64,000 nt of DNA. It comes from Evernia prunastri. Lineage: Eukaryota > Ascomycota > Lecanoromycetes > Lecanorales > Parmeliaceae. Position 1 is the first letter of the stretch. Every line of letters begins with the position of its first letter. Of this stretch, positions 1 through 9,945 are shown piece after piece. Location of the stretch: assembly GCA_003184365.1 (NCBI GenBank), contig NKYR01000008.1, positions 186,001 through 250,000 on the forward strand, written 5' to 3'. Position numbers and translations under genes: made by a program. Under the pieces are notes generated by a model that saw only the letters and a list, made by a program, of their open reading frames with translations, made no database searches and was not told the origin of the DNA.

Positions 1-176
1 CCTTCGTAAACGTAAACCAAAGTAGTGAAAGAAGATGGCACGTGACAGCCGTTTATTCCGACATCGCTCAGCCGTAACCTATTCTCAGCCCTATCGGCGA
101 TAACCAAAGCCTCCCAAATCCAAGACGTCCTCCTGCGCTTACTGCACGCATCTTCCTCTTCACTACGACTCTCACA

Positions 177-1060
177 ATGGCCGCTGCAATATCAGCGCTC
201 AACGCCAAGATACGATCGCAGCCGGTCTTGAACTATGTCTGCTCAACCCGTACGTCGAATTAGCGCCTACACTGCTCCTCCGAACCCCAACGGACCAACC
301 AGCTGACCATGTTTCACTCCCTTCCAGATTTCTGGGGCCCAGTCTCCAACTTCGGCATCCCGATCGCGGCTGTGATGGACACGCAGAAAGATCCCGGAAT
401 GTATGCCCTTCCCCCCTGAGAAATCATTCCCAGTCGCCCCGCGCTCCTGAGCGAGAGAGCAACGCATCTTTCTATGCACGCTTGAAACGGGTTTTCTGAC
501 GTTGGTGTATAACATAGCATATCCGGCCGCATGACCGGCGCCCTGATCCTCTACTCCGGCACCTTTATGCGCTACGCTCTGGCCGTTTCGCCGAAGAATT
601 ACCTGCTGTTCGGCTGCCATTTTGTCAATTTCGGCGCGCAGTTGACGCAGGGGTATCGGTATATGCAGTATTGGAAGTGAGTGGCTCTTGTCTCCTTTCC
701 CGTCTGGTGAGGTTTGGGGTCGAGGTTGTTGTAGTGAACAGGAGGTGTTGGGGTTGGAGGGTAAAGGGATATAGAATAAGGGCACTTCGGGGGTCGTACA
801 TCCGGGAATAGCTTCTTAGGCAAGAACAGAACGGCACTTTCTGGACAGATCTTTACAATATGTGGATATGGATACCTACTGACGTTTTCAATAGCTATGG
901 CGGTCGAGAATTATCATTAGAGGCGAAAGCGAAGACGGAGGCGAACCAGATTGCTCAAGACGGCAAGTCCATAGCCGGAGACGCAAAGGCTGGTGCGGAG
1001 GGCATCATCGGCGACGCGAAACAGAAAGCAGGAGAACTGAAGCAAAAAGTGGTGAAATAG
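177..1060 (+). CDS. MPC1: Mitochondrial pyruvate carrier subunit 1
   Basis: Subunit of the inner-membrane heterodimer that imports pyruvate into the mitochondrial matrix. Four exons: 177-249, 328-400, 518-676 and 895-1060. All introns have GT-AG ends and the frame closes exactly, giving 156 residues. The spliced protein carries the MPC family signature: THFWGP near residue 25, then NFGIPIAA, a short KDPGIISGRMTGAL stretch, and a second hydrophobic segment FMRYALAVSPKNYLLFGCH followed by GAQLTQGYRYMQYW. The start has no competing upstream ATG in frame. The last exon encodes a tail rich in Ala, Gly, Lys and Glu (GDAK and KAGE units) that is not part of the transmembrane core. The family call is firm; the role of the tail is unknown. 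Confidence 0.93.
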
Positions 1061-2223
1061 CCCGGTGGAGGATGATGATCGGTCGAGAGACTTTCGTGGG
1101 TATTTGCCTTGTACATACGCCTTTCAACACCGACCGTCTCGGGGCTCTGTCTGAGGCCCATCTGCAGAAATGAAGCATCGCATTTTTAGGCTTTGGGTGG
1201 GAGTGTCGACGCTGTATGGTTACGATGTGGCACTGGTGAGTTGTTGATGGCATGGTGCTTAAATTGAATTGTTACGATCAAAATTGACAAAGTATTTCTC
1301 GGGTTTATGCGTACTTGTATTGTTGGGGTTGCATTTCACTGCGGTACAAAGGTTCTTGGTAGCGTATTGTACTCGCAGAAGGGGGTTTTTGCCGTTTCTG
1401 TGACCGAGCTCGACTGGACATCTTGCTCCCTTGACTTCCTCAAATGACCAACAACAGTGTCCATACACCTTTACCGCGATGCCTTGAAGGACAGACCGCA
1501 AAGGCTTGACGAGTACGTGAATCCTTCTCTCCTCTTCTACAATTATACCATCGAGTTTATTGATCTTATAAATCTATGAACTCTTTCCCTTTCCTTATAG
1601 GTTGATATTTTTAGTAGTACATAACCTCCCGTGGTCGCAGGTAGCCAAAAAACCCGCACACCTCAAGATCGCAAGGGTCTCGATAACTCCGCAACGAACC
1701 AGTTGCAGTTGATACTTCGAGCACAAAATTTCTGAAGGATCATCTTCTCTACCTTTCGTAGGGCAGATTCTTTTTTACGGCCCTCGTAGCTGATAACTCA
1801 TGATCTGTTGAAATAATCTAGGGTGTGCGGGCTTTTTTGCTACATACCCGCAGAGATAACGTCAACTGACATTTAGGATTCCGGAACATTTGCGAGTATG
1901 CAGAGAAGTTCTCCCAGCTCCACGCTCATTCAATCCAGCTTCGGGATTTAGCGCTAACTACCCCAAGGCTGTCAAAATGGGTGGGCTCTGAGTGCATGAG
2001 TGAAAAAGAGCCTTGCGCAACGCCGTATGCATGAGGTGCTTCTCTGCATCTTATGGAATGACTGCGCCACCACCTGCGATTATATTATCACCTGTTTGCT
2101 CGATTATTTATGACTCATTTCACTAACCATCTCATCTAGATCTCTTCAAAATCTCCTCGGAAACGGAGACTTGATTTGAATTTCCTTGCTCTAAGAGGGA
2201 CTAAGTTGGTCGTCGCGGTCAAC
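1061..2223. other. Intergenic region
   Basis: Non-coding stretch between MPC1 and the next gene. Apart from the small inverted-repeat element listed separately (1644-1840) I see no gene. The last 150 bases are presumably the promoter of the membrane protein gene. Confidence 0.6.
1644..1840. mobile_element. TA-flanked MITE (Tc1/mariner-like)
   Basis: A 197-bp non-coding element with terminal inverted repeats: GCCAAAAAACCCGCACACC at 1644-1662 and GGTGTGCGGGCTTTTTTGC at 1822-1840, which pair at 17 of 19 positions. Each end is bordered by TA (1642-1643 and 1841-1842), the target duplication expected of Tc1/mariner/pogo transposases. There is no coding capacity, so it is non-autonomous. The TIR and TA flanks are read directly; assignment to the superfamily is inference. 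Confidence 0.7.
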
Positions 2224-4317
2224 ATGGCGGTCAACATGAGTCAACTCTCGGATCAGCTCTCACCTTGGTCAGGATCTTTACCCCCTATATTTCGTCTACA
2301 AGACGCTTCATCGCCATCGTCATCGGCATTGTTATCGCCAGTGGGGGTTAATATCATTCTATATACTAATGGCTGCAAGCAGACGAACGCCACTTTCAAT
2401 TGCACGGTAGCTTGTCAGGATAACTCCCAAGCATTCCAAACGCTAGAGACTTTACACAACTGCCTTTATTACATTGGTATTTCCGATGCGTACGCCCGCC
2501 AGGCCTTGACCAACCATGACACCAAATTGGCTGATGATCTTGGAATCCAGAGGAGCGAATCCAATTCTTCAGTCTCGCAACAAGTCAACTCCACCATTAC
2601 AGCATGCTTTGATGCATACTATGACGGTTCACTAGGTTACGGGAAACCCATTTGGATCCCAGATTGGGAATTGCACTTCAACGATACATATGACTTTCAA
2701 GATCACTACTTTGGTGACGGCATTGACGACCTGTGTGCATACATCGCGCCGCCTACCTTGAATGCGGATATCGGTGGGATAGGCGTGTATGTTTCATACT
2801 GGATTCAATCTGGCCTTGCCATATTAGGGACCTTTCTAGTGTTACTATGGGGCTGGGGCACCAATTACATTCGTATTTTAAACATACGTGGACGACACGG
2901 CAATAACGTAGCCAAGCCCGCCCAAGGCACTTCATTGACATTCGAAACCCGGCGTCTTGCCCATCTGACGGCAGCACTGACAGATTTTCAGAAAGCTCAG
3001 TGCTTCTTCATGTTGGCGGTCAACATTGCGGCTCTAGCAAACAAGGCCAATGGCGGACTCTTACCCGTCAGCCTACAACAGCTATATGACAATTATTCCC
3101 TTCTTTTAGTCGTCGCGATCAGCGGGTATCTGCCCGTTACTACTACGCTCTTGGCGTTACACATGGTCGATATGATATCGGGCTATCTCCTAGCGCTCTC
3201 TGGGTGTACCGTGGCGCTCTCGATCGCCACCGTGGCTGCCATCGGGCGTTTCAAACCTACTCGTGGTGATTTAGAAAGCATACAGGCTCAGGCATCCAAA
3301 GGAACACATCTTGAGTGTGGGAATTTCAATCCTACCGTTTACTGTTTACAATACCAAGGCACTGATCCAAGCAACACCTATGTCTGGGGAATCATGGCAT
3401 ACTGCCTTGTCGTGCTGTTTTATATCTTCGCATATCGCCTTAACGCTTTTAGAGAGCCTTTGAGTCATCAGACTCGGCTGTGGGTTCTGCGCATGATCTC
3501 GTGCATGATCTCGTGCATGAGCTCAGCACGAACTTGGCAGTTTGTGCTCACCATACTGGACCTTGTACCGTGGCATCGCACTTTCCCTGATATAATTTTG
3601 GCGTCCTTGACGCTCGTATATCTAGCCTTTCTACAAATCTGTCGCTTCCGTTGCGTCAGAAGAATCAATTCCAGGGGATCCATAAGTATCAGATGTGGCT
3701 TTGATCTACTAGCGTGTGTGTCATGGCTTGCGGTAGCCGCTTTCAGTCGGAACCCTTTCAGCTTTTCCATCTGGGCGACATTCACGATTTCCGCCGTCCA
3801 CTTGCTTCGTAAAGCCTTCGTTGAGAATACTAAGATTCGGAAGGTGGCCCTCAAGTATCAACACTTTGCTTACAGGGATGAAACACTGCCAAGGTCATCC
3901 CTGGGCAGATTTAGCATAGGAAAGCATCTACGGAGATTTTCCAAGATCATCATGAAAGCTCCTGTCGTCCTTGTCATGCTCACCTCCACGGGTATCGACA
4001 ATTTAGAGAAAAGGGCAGCTGATAATGACTGGCACCGCAAATTCAAGCGCTTCTTAGTAGTTTGCCTATATTGGATGATCTTCCTGGGTTGCATAGTCAG
4101 CTTCGTATTCCTGTTCCTAGGTCTTGCTTCATTCCAGGCCAAAGTCGACGCTCAGACTTGGACCTTTGGTCAGATTGTGGCCATTACAGTATGGGCACCA
4201 CCTTTGTGCGAGTATTTCCATCTTGAGCTGCTTGGCATGACACGCGGCTTCCAGCATCGTCTACTGCCGCCCCATAAAGTTGTCGTGACGGTCACTACAG
4301 CTCAACCAGTTCCATAG
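2224..4317 (+). CDS. Polytopic membrane protein of unknown function
   Basis: Uninterrupted frame of 697 residues from the first in-frame ATG at 2224; a second ATG lies four codons later. The frame is open upstream only to a TTG, so a 5' exon cannot be excluded. The first 200 residues hold many Asn-X-Ser/Thr sequons and several cysteines, as in an extracytoplasmic domain. They are followed by about eight or nine hydrophobic helices, for example SGLAILGTFLVLLWGWGT, LLALSGCTVALSIATVAAIG, IMAYCLVVLFYIFAY and YWMIFLGCIVSFVFLFLGLA. A basic linker separates the last two helices from the rest. Similar large membrane proteins without assigned function are widespread in Pezizomycotina. No transporter signature is recognised. 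Confidence 0.75.
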   Translation: MAVNMSQLSDQLSPWSGSLPPIFRLQDASSPSSSALLSPVGVNIILYTNGCKQTNATFNCTVACQDNSQAFQTLETLHNCLYYIGISDAYARQALTNHDTKLADDLGIQRSESNSSVSQQVNSTITACFDAYYDGSLGYGKPIWIPDWELHFNDTYDFQDHYFGDGIDDLCAYIAPPTLNADIGGIGVYVSYWIQSGLAILGTFLVLLWGWGTNYIRILNIRGRHGNNVAKPAQGTSLTFETRRLAHLTAALTDFQKAQCFFMLAVNIAALANKANGGLLPVSLQQLYDNYSLLLVVAISGYLPVTTTLLALHMVDMISGYLLALSGCTVALSIATVAAIGRFKPTRGDLESIQAQASKGTHLECGNFNPTVYCLQYQGTDPSNTYVWGIMAYCLVVLFYIFAYRLNAFREPLSHQTRLWVLRMISCMISCMSSARTWQFVLTILDLVPWHRTFPDIILASLTLVYLAFLQICRFRCVRRINSRGSISIRCGFDLLACVSWLAVAAFSRNPFSFSIWATFTISAVHLLRKAFVENTKIRKVALKYQHFAYRDETLPRSSLGRFSIGKHLRRFSKIIMKAPVVLVMLTSTGIDNLEKRAADNDWHRKFKRFLVVCLYWMIFLGCIVSFVFLFLGLASFQAKVDAQTWTFGQIVAITVWAPPLCEYFHLELLGMTRGFQHRLLPPHKVVVTVTTAQPVP

Positions 4318-5099
4318 CAAGAAGCCCGTCCCGATGCTAACGTCAGAACTGAAGACGCGAGCCTGGATGATTTGCATCCAGTAACTAGGCCTCTGCCAGT
4401 AGCGACACATCAAGAAGTCTAGCGCGATCAAAATCGGGACCAGCCTCGATGATGCTGAACTTTGATTGTACAAGCGCTGCTAAGGTAGCTGTTGGCATTT
4501 TGAATTGGTCTTGGCGCCTTTACTAGCCCTTGCTCGATACAGCTCTAGGTCTACGCAGCTCGCAGACGATTCTACTGGAACGGGACTTTTGCAAGACCAC
4601 ACGCCATATCCAGTACAGCTGCGGAAGTCGTGCGTTTTATTGCCTTGATTTCACGGTCTTCAAGTTTCTCTGTTACCTTTACTTACTGCATAATTCTTTT
4701 TGCATGTGTATTCTACCATTAGATCATAGGTTTTAATATTGATTGTTCTACACTTTGCAGACGAAAGCAATCTTCGAAAATTGTCTCGGAACCGAAACTC
4801 CCGATTTGGCAATATTGGCCCGGATCCAAACAACAGCGGTTCAGAGCGTTTGGGAGGTCTCACCGACTTCCCTTCATACTGCCGTAACAGCTTCCATTTG
4901 TCCCTGACTATTAACCTCATACCCATTCACATATCCTTCCGGACGACTTTGGACTCTGAGCCGTACGTCGTGTTTCTGTGACATTTCATCAAATTTAACA
5001 ACGCACGCGTCACCGCAGCTGGAATTATGGTATTGCTGTATATTATGGGGCTGGCTATCATGACTCATAGAAGCGTAAGGCCGTCTTTGGTGGTGCGCA
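4318..5099. other. Intergenic region
   Basis: No gene is supported. Several short open frames occur in all frames without introns, motifs or codon preference. Confidence 0.5.
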
Positions 5100-5270
5100 A
5101 AGAACAGAAAAAAGGAAGGAGGGAAATTAGTCTTCGCCTATCATGTAGAGACACCAAAAACAGCTGGAATCGTGTGCAAATGTGTTGCGGGGTCCCAACA
5201 CCGGGGCTAGCTACCTGAAGAGGCATATGTAGACCCCCCAGTGCTAGGAAAACTCCCAAACAGCCCAAAC

Positions 5271-5309
5271 GACGGCCTCGTAGAGGCCGTCCCTGACGAG
5301 AATCGTCAG
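5271..5309. other. Two adjacent perfect hairpins at the array edge
   Basis: GACGGCCTC-GTA-GAGGCCGTC (5271-5291; 9-bp stem, 3-base loop) is followed after one base by CTGACGA-GAA-TCGTCAG (5293-5309; 7-bp stem, 3-base loop). They sit between the conserved end of the dispersed element and the satellite array. Confidence 0.7.
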
Positions 5310-5344
5310 CACTAGCACTGATGGACGGAAGATGCTGGTGCAGT

Positions 5345-7420
5345 TTGTCATGTGATTGATAAAGTTAAGATTTCCTGACTGCAATGGCCGCATGGCCGAA
5401 TCACCTGAAGAGGCTGAAGTCTCCCGTCGGCAGGGCGGAATTGATTGAGAGGAATCTCCTGAATGTAATGGCCGCATGGCCGAATTGAATAGAAAGGCTG
5501 AAATCTCTTGACTGCAATGGCCGCATGGCCGAATTGAAGGGAAAGGCTGAAATCTCCTGCCCCCAGGGCGGAATTGACTGAGAAGGAACCTTCTGACTGC
5601 AATGGCCGCATGGCCGCATGGCCGAATTGGATGGAAAGGCTGAAATCTCCTGCCCGCAGGGCGGAATTGACTGGGAAGGAATCTTTTGGCTGTAATGGCC
5701 GAATTGGATGGAAAGGCTGAAATCTCCTGCCCCCAGGGCGGAATTGACTGGAAAGGAATCTTCTGGCTGCAATGGCCGTATGGCCGTATGGCCGAATTGG
5801 ATGAAAAGGCTAAAATCTCCTATCCGCAGGGCGGAATTGACTGGGAAGGAATCTTTTGGCTGTAATGGCCGCATGGCAGCATGGCCCTATGACCGAAATG
5901 GATGGAACGGCTGAAATCTCCTGTCCGCAGGGCGGAGTTGACTGGGAAGGAATCTTCTGACTGCGATGGCCGCATGGCCGAATTAGACGGAAAAAAAAAC
6001 GAAATCTCTTGACTGCAATGGCCGCATGGCCAAATGACTGAAATGGCTGAAGTCTCCTGCAAGGCTGAAATCTTCTGACTGCGCTGACTGCATGGCCGAA
6101 TTGAATAACAAGGCTGAAATCTCTTGCCTGCAAGGCGAATATGCGTGGGAAGACTGAAATCTCCTGGCTGCGATGGCCGCATGGCCAAATTGACTGAAAT
6201 AGCCGAAATCTCCTTGCCCACAGGGCGAAAATGGCTGAGACCGGCTAAAATCTTCTGACTGCAATGGCCGCATGGCCACATTGACTGAAATGGCTGAAAT
6301 TTCCTGCCCACAGGGCGAAAATGGCTGAGAAAGCTGGAATCTCCTGACTGCAATGGCTGCATGGCTGCATGGCTGCATAGCTGCATGGCCCAATTGACTG
6401 ACAAGGCTGAAATCTCCTGCCCACAGGGCTGAAATGACTGAGAAGACTGAAGTCTCCTCACTGCAATGGCCGCATGGCTCATTTTGACTGACAAGGCTGA
6501 AATCTCTTTACTCACAGGGCTGAAATGGCTGAGAAAGCTGAAGTCTCCTGACTGCAATGACTGCATGGCTCAATTGACTGACGAGGCTGAAATCTCCTGC
6601 TCGCAGGGCGGAATTGACTGAGAAGAAATCTCCTGACTGAAATGGCTACATGGCCGAATAACCTGAAGAGGCTGAAGTCTCCTGCCTGTAGGGCGAAACT
6701 GACTGAGAAGGTACTTCTGACTGCAATAACTGCATGGCTGACTAGCCTGACGAGGCTCCTGACTGGAATGACCACATGGCCGAATAACCTGAAGAGGCTG
6801 AAGTCTCCTGCTCGTAGGGCGGAATTGAAAGGCTGAAATCTTCTGCTCACAGGGCTGAAATGGCTGAGAAAGCTGAAATCTTCTGACTGCAATGGCCGCA
6901 TGGCTGCATGGCTGCATGGCCGTATAGCCCAATTGACTGACAAGGCCGAAATCTTCTGCCCACAGGGCTGAAATGACTGAGAAGGCTAAAGTCTTCTGAC
7001 TGTAATAGCTGCATGGCTGTATGGCCGTATGGCTTAATTGACTGACGAGGCTGAAATCTCCTGCTCACAGGGCGGAAATGATTGGGAAAGCAGAAATCTC
7101 CTGACTGCAATGGACGCATGGCCGTATAGCCGAATCGTTTAAAGAGGCTGAAATCTCCTGCTCACAGGGCGGAATTGACTGAGAAAGTAGAAGTCTCCTG
7201 ACTGCAATGGCCGCATGGCCGCCTGACCCAATTGACCGACAAGGCTGAAATCTCCTGCTTACAGGGCTGGAATGGCTGAGAAAGCAGAATTCTCCTGACT
7301 GCAATGGCCGCATGGCCAAATTGACTGAAATGGCTGAATTTTCCTGCCCGCAGGGCGGAATTGGCTAAGAGAGCTGAAGTCTCCTGACTGCAATGGCCCT
7401 AATGACTGCGGTAGCTCTCT
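5345..7420. repeat. Satellite array, period about 95 bp, roughly 21 copies
   Basis: Each unit has two modules: one with CTCCTGCCC(A/G)CAGGGCGG followed by AATTGACTGAGAA, and one with TCTGACTGCAATGGCCGCAT followed by GGCCGAATTGA. The CAGGGC landmark recurs at spacings mostly between 86 and 112 bases (for example near 7060, 7158, 7256 and 7342). Length variation comes partly from 8-base steps of the ATGGCTGC/ATGGCCGC type, as near 6355-6390, where four steps occur in a row. The minus strand has long open frames (up to 248 codons), but they follow from the repeat and contain no WD, ankyrin or TPR signature. Confidence 0.9.
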
Positions 7421-7541
7421 TGTCTGTAGGTCTGGATAGGCTAGAATCGACGTGTATGATATGGATAAGTGGCTGCGTTGATTAATGTATGGCGATTATT
7501 GAAATCAGGTAGATGATTAGCGAAAGTCGATGTGGGCCTGC

Positions 7542-7564
7542 AATATCGCTTGCTAAGCGATATT
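7542..7564. other. Perfect hairpin overlapping the stop of the truncated receptor gene
   Basis: AATATCGCTT-GCT-AAGCGATATT gives a 10-bp perfect stem with a 3-base loop. The minus-strand stop codon that ends the chimeric NACHT reading frame lies in the loop region. Confidence 0.75.
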
Positions 7565-8480
7565 ACCATGTAACACTATGCCATGCGACCGACTAACCCC
7601 CAGTCTCACTGGAGCGATTAAAACATCACTATGCTCTGCTAACGCTTCGCATAACGCTGACTTGAGACCTGGCGATCGACTCGCTAGTTGATGAGCCAAC
7701 GTACTAACAAACTTGACAGCATTATTGAGATCACCCGAGCCCCTAGAGAAGAAGAAAGTGCCGCCAAGTCCTGTTTGTGTGTCTAAGCTAGCCGCGAAGG
7801 TACGTGCAATGGTGGATTTTCCGGTCCCTGCCATACCACTCAACCAGAAGACAGGCTTCTGATGGGAAGTGGCCCAACTTTGCAACAATTCCAAAAGTTC
7901 AACTCTAGTATTCGCCGTGCATGGGCCTTGATGCTGGCGGTGATACGCATTGTAGGTGGCATCAGCTGCAAGAGGTAGCTTTGCGAGCTGTTGCTCGTCT
8001 TCGATGCTATGCATCAGCTTACTGTGCGAATCAGCCATGTCATTTGCTCCGACTTGGAGCTGATACCTACGTCTGGTCTGCGACGAAAGCGAGGTTGAGG
8101 GTCGCCTTATATCTTTGGAGCTTTGTCACAAACTCATCGACTTCCTTCTTCTTGAAAGGCCACTGTAATGTGCGGAGTCCAACGCGGTGCATCACTCTCG
8201 TCCCTTTGTTTGGATCTAACCGAGTGACAAGCGCTTCCATGTCCGACTGAAAAGATTTTGTTCTTTCTAGAAGTGAAACCGAGATTGGTGTTCTCTCAGC
8301 AGTCGAACGGTGTTCGAGCAACTTCCGGACGCTCTCCAAGACTTTATGGAGGTCCTGTATTTCATCGACTAGGTGTTCAATATCACCTTTGGCATCTTTG
8401 ACATCAGAGTAGTATTTCCAGATAACAGATAAAGCTCTGGCAGATAGCTCGCCAACGGCAATTGCAGTTCCCGGGTCCAT
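7553..8480 (-). CDS. STAND/NACHT (NLR-like) receptor, truncated and chimeric
   Basis: Fungal NLR-like STAND proteins are putative self/non-self or immune receptors with an N-terminal effector domain, a NACHT ATPase and C-terminal repeats. Two exons, 8480-8071 and 8021-7553, with a 49-nt GT-AG intron, encode 292 residues in frame. Residues 1-137 form the helical N-terminal domain usual in this family (ALSVIWKYYSDVKDAKGDIE onward). The NACHT P-loop FWLSGMAGTGKSTIARTF follows near residues 180-200. Homology-like sequence stops after ALAEHSDVL. The last 20 or so residues are encoded by the end of the neighbouring dispersed repeat. Walker B, the rest of the NACHT domain and any repeat domain are absent, so ATP-driven oligomerisation is unlikely. 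It may be a pseudogene or a short decoy form. Confidence 0.75.
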
Positions 8481-9059
8481 GGTGCAGTTGCGAAGGTGCT
8501 TGGAGCACGCAGTTCCGTATTAAAATTCCTACCCAGCACTAGTGACAGCTCTTCCGCTATAGAGTTCCTTGAGGGTACGAAAGCTTCGCGAACGTACTCT
8601 CCTTCGGTGCAACTCCCTCGATGTGTCTCGCTACTAGTCCTCAATCTGCATGGGTTGTAAACTCCATTCAATTCCACATGTAGTCCCTTGGCGTCTAGCA
8701 CTTTCGTTACAGAGTTCCGTAAGATGAGGAAGCAAAGCGTTGGAGAAGGAAGGGTACTGGAAGCCGACTTGGGGGTCACGGAGGCCGGAAAACAGAACTA
8801 ATTGACTGAATGACTGATGGAGTCACACTGGACACCCTGAGGGGCTTCACAGACGTCAAAGGCGTAGCCGGATGAAAAGTCCTAGGGGTGCCTTTACCCT
8901 CAGACTCTTAGCATTTTGTGATAGATGCTAAATGTTGTAGAGTCCAGGGTTGGATGAGCTCAGAAAACTGAGGGGTAAAGAGCCCGGAGCCTTACGATAC
9001 TTGAACGATACTACGGCGGACAGATACTCACAGATACATAACTCAAGTCCACTAACAAC
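8481..9059. other. Intergenic region
   Basis: Presumed promoter side of the truncated receptor and the 3' side of the broken dehydrogenase. No other gene is visible. Confidence 0.5.
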
Positions 9060-9945
9060 TAATACAAGAGCCAAGCATTCTTGGTACCCCATCAATTCTA
9101 CTGTCAAAAGATCCGGATCGCTCTCAAACTCTCCTTTCCTCTCCACCAACTCTTGCACATCCCCATTAGTCCAAACGAACCTTCCCTTCAAGAATGTAGC
9201 CTCCTTGCTCGCTAGCCAGACCGCAAATTGTCCTGGTAATCGCACGTCATCCCAAGACATGCTCTCTTCATTCATCCCGAACGCCCTCATCCGTCAACAC
9301 GGCACCATGGTGAAAGCTGTGAGCTCTTACGGTCCTGTCGACCATATCATGCTGCATGTGAGCTAGCCACTGAGTGAAAGCAGGTTTGCTCAACCCGTAT
9401 GCGCCATTCTTGGGCATCAAGAGATGGGCAGTCATGGTTCATATATCCAAGATGACTTTCTCCTTGCTGGACTCTTGGACATGCTCGAGGACTTCCTTGA
9501 CGAGATTAGCATTGGCGAGGCAGTTTGTATCGAAGCTGACGGCGCGTTGCTGGGACGAGAGATCGAGGGAGTCGGCGGGAGTTGCGGCGTACACTACTGC
9601 ACTTAGGACCAAGACATCAATGTCGGGTGAGACTTTGAAGCGGATTTCCGAGAAGATATCCGTGATCCTGATATAGTCTGTGATTGAAGATGCGAAGTGA
9701 TGGAACTTGGTTTTTGGGTACTTGAATGAGAGTTTGTTGGTAGACTTTTCAAGTATTTCAGTGCGTCGGGCCGGAAGAATAACGTGCGATGCTTCTGCAA
9801 TGGCGAAGTTTTGAGCAACGGAGAATCCGATGCCAGTGTGTCCCACTGTGATCAGAACAGTTTTACCTATCGCCGAGAGGGAAAGCTGTGTTGGATCAAT
9901 TGCGGCATAAGGTGTCTTATAGTAGGCTTTGATGAAAGATTTGGG
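9060..9945 (-). pseudogene. Short-chain dehydrogenase/reductase pseudogene
   Basis: The translated minus strand follows an SDR from PYAAIDPTQLSLSAIGKTVL through the cofactor region and the YGLSK catalytic pair to MRAFGMNEESMSWDDVRLPG and a conserved tail ending near VELMGYQ. Damage is clear. The Gly-rich motif reads TVGHTGIG where TGGHTGIG is expected. No ATG precedes the first conserved block. A TGA interrupts the frame near 9443 just after KVILDI, where SS would be usual. A frameshift near 9285 separates LTDEGVR from the next conserved block. No intron with proper ends repairs these. The SDR family is certain; the substrate is not. Confidence 0.75.

Larger units (their letters stand above)
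5100..7620 (-). mobile_element. Dispersed repetitive element, copy 1, with expanded internal satellite
   Basis: Read on the minus strand, the block opens near 7618 with CGCTCCAGTGAGACTGGGGG and closes near 5255-5100 with a segment containing GGTAGCTAGCCCCGGTGTTG. Both end segments recur in the same order and relative orientation on the plus strand at about 32265-32745. Between the ends, copy 1 holds a 2-kb tandem array that copy 2 lacks. Two perfect hairpins border one side of the array and another borders the other side. No transposase is visible and no target duplication could be fixed, so the superfamily is unknown. The left end lies exactly where the neighbouring NACHT gene loses homology. 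Confidence 0.6.

Noticed and set aside
5820..6566. Long minus-strand open frames (up to 248 codons) in the satellite array
   Set aside because: They arise from a repeat without frequent stops, exist in several overlapping frames and show no ordered repeat-domain signature.
5345..7420. CRISPR array
   Set aside because: Eukaryotic context, units are contiguous and diverged with no unique spacers of constant length.
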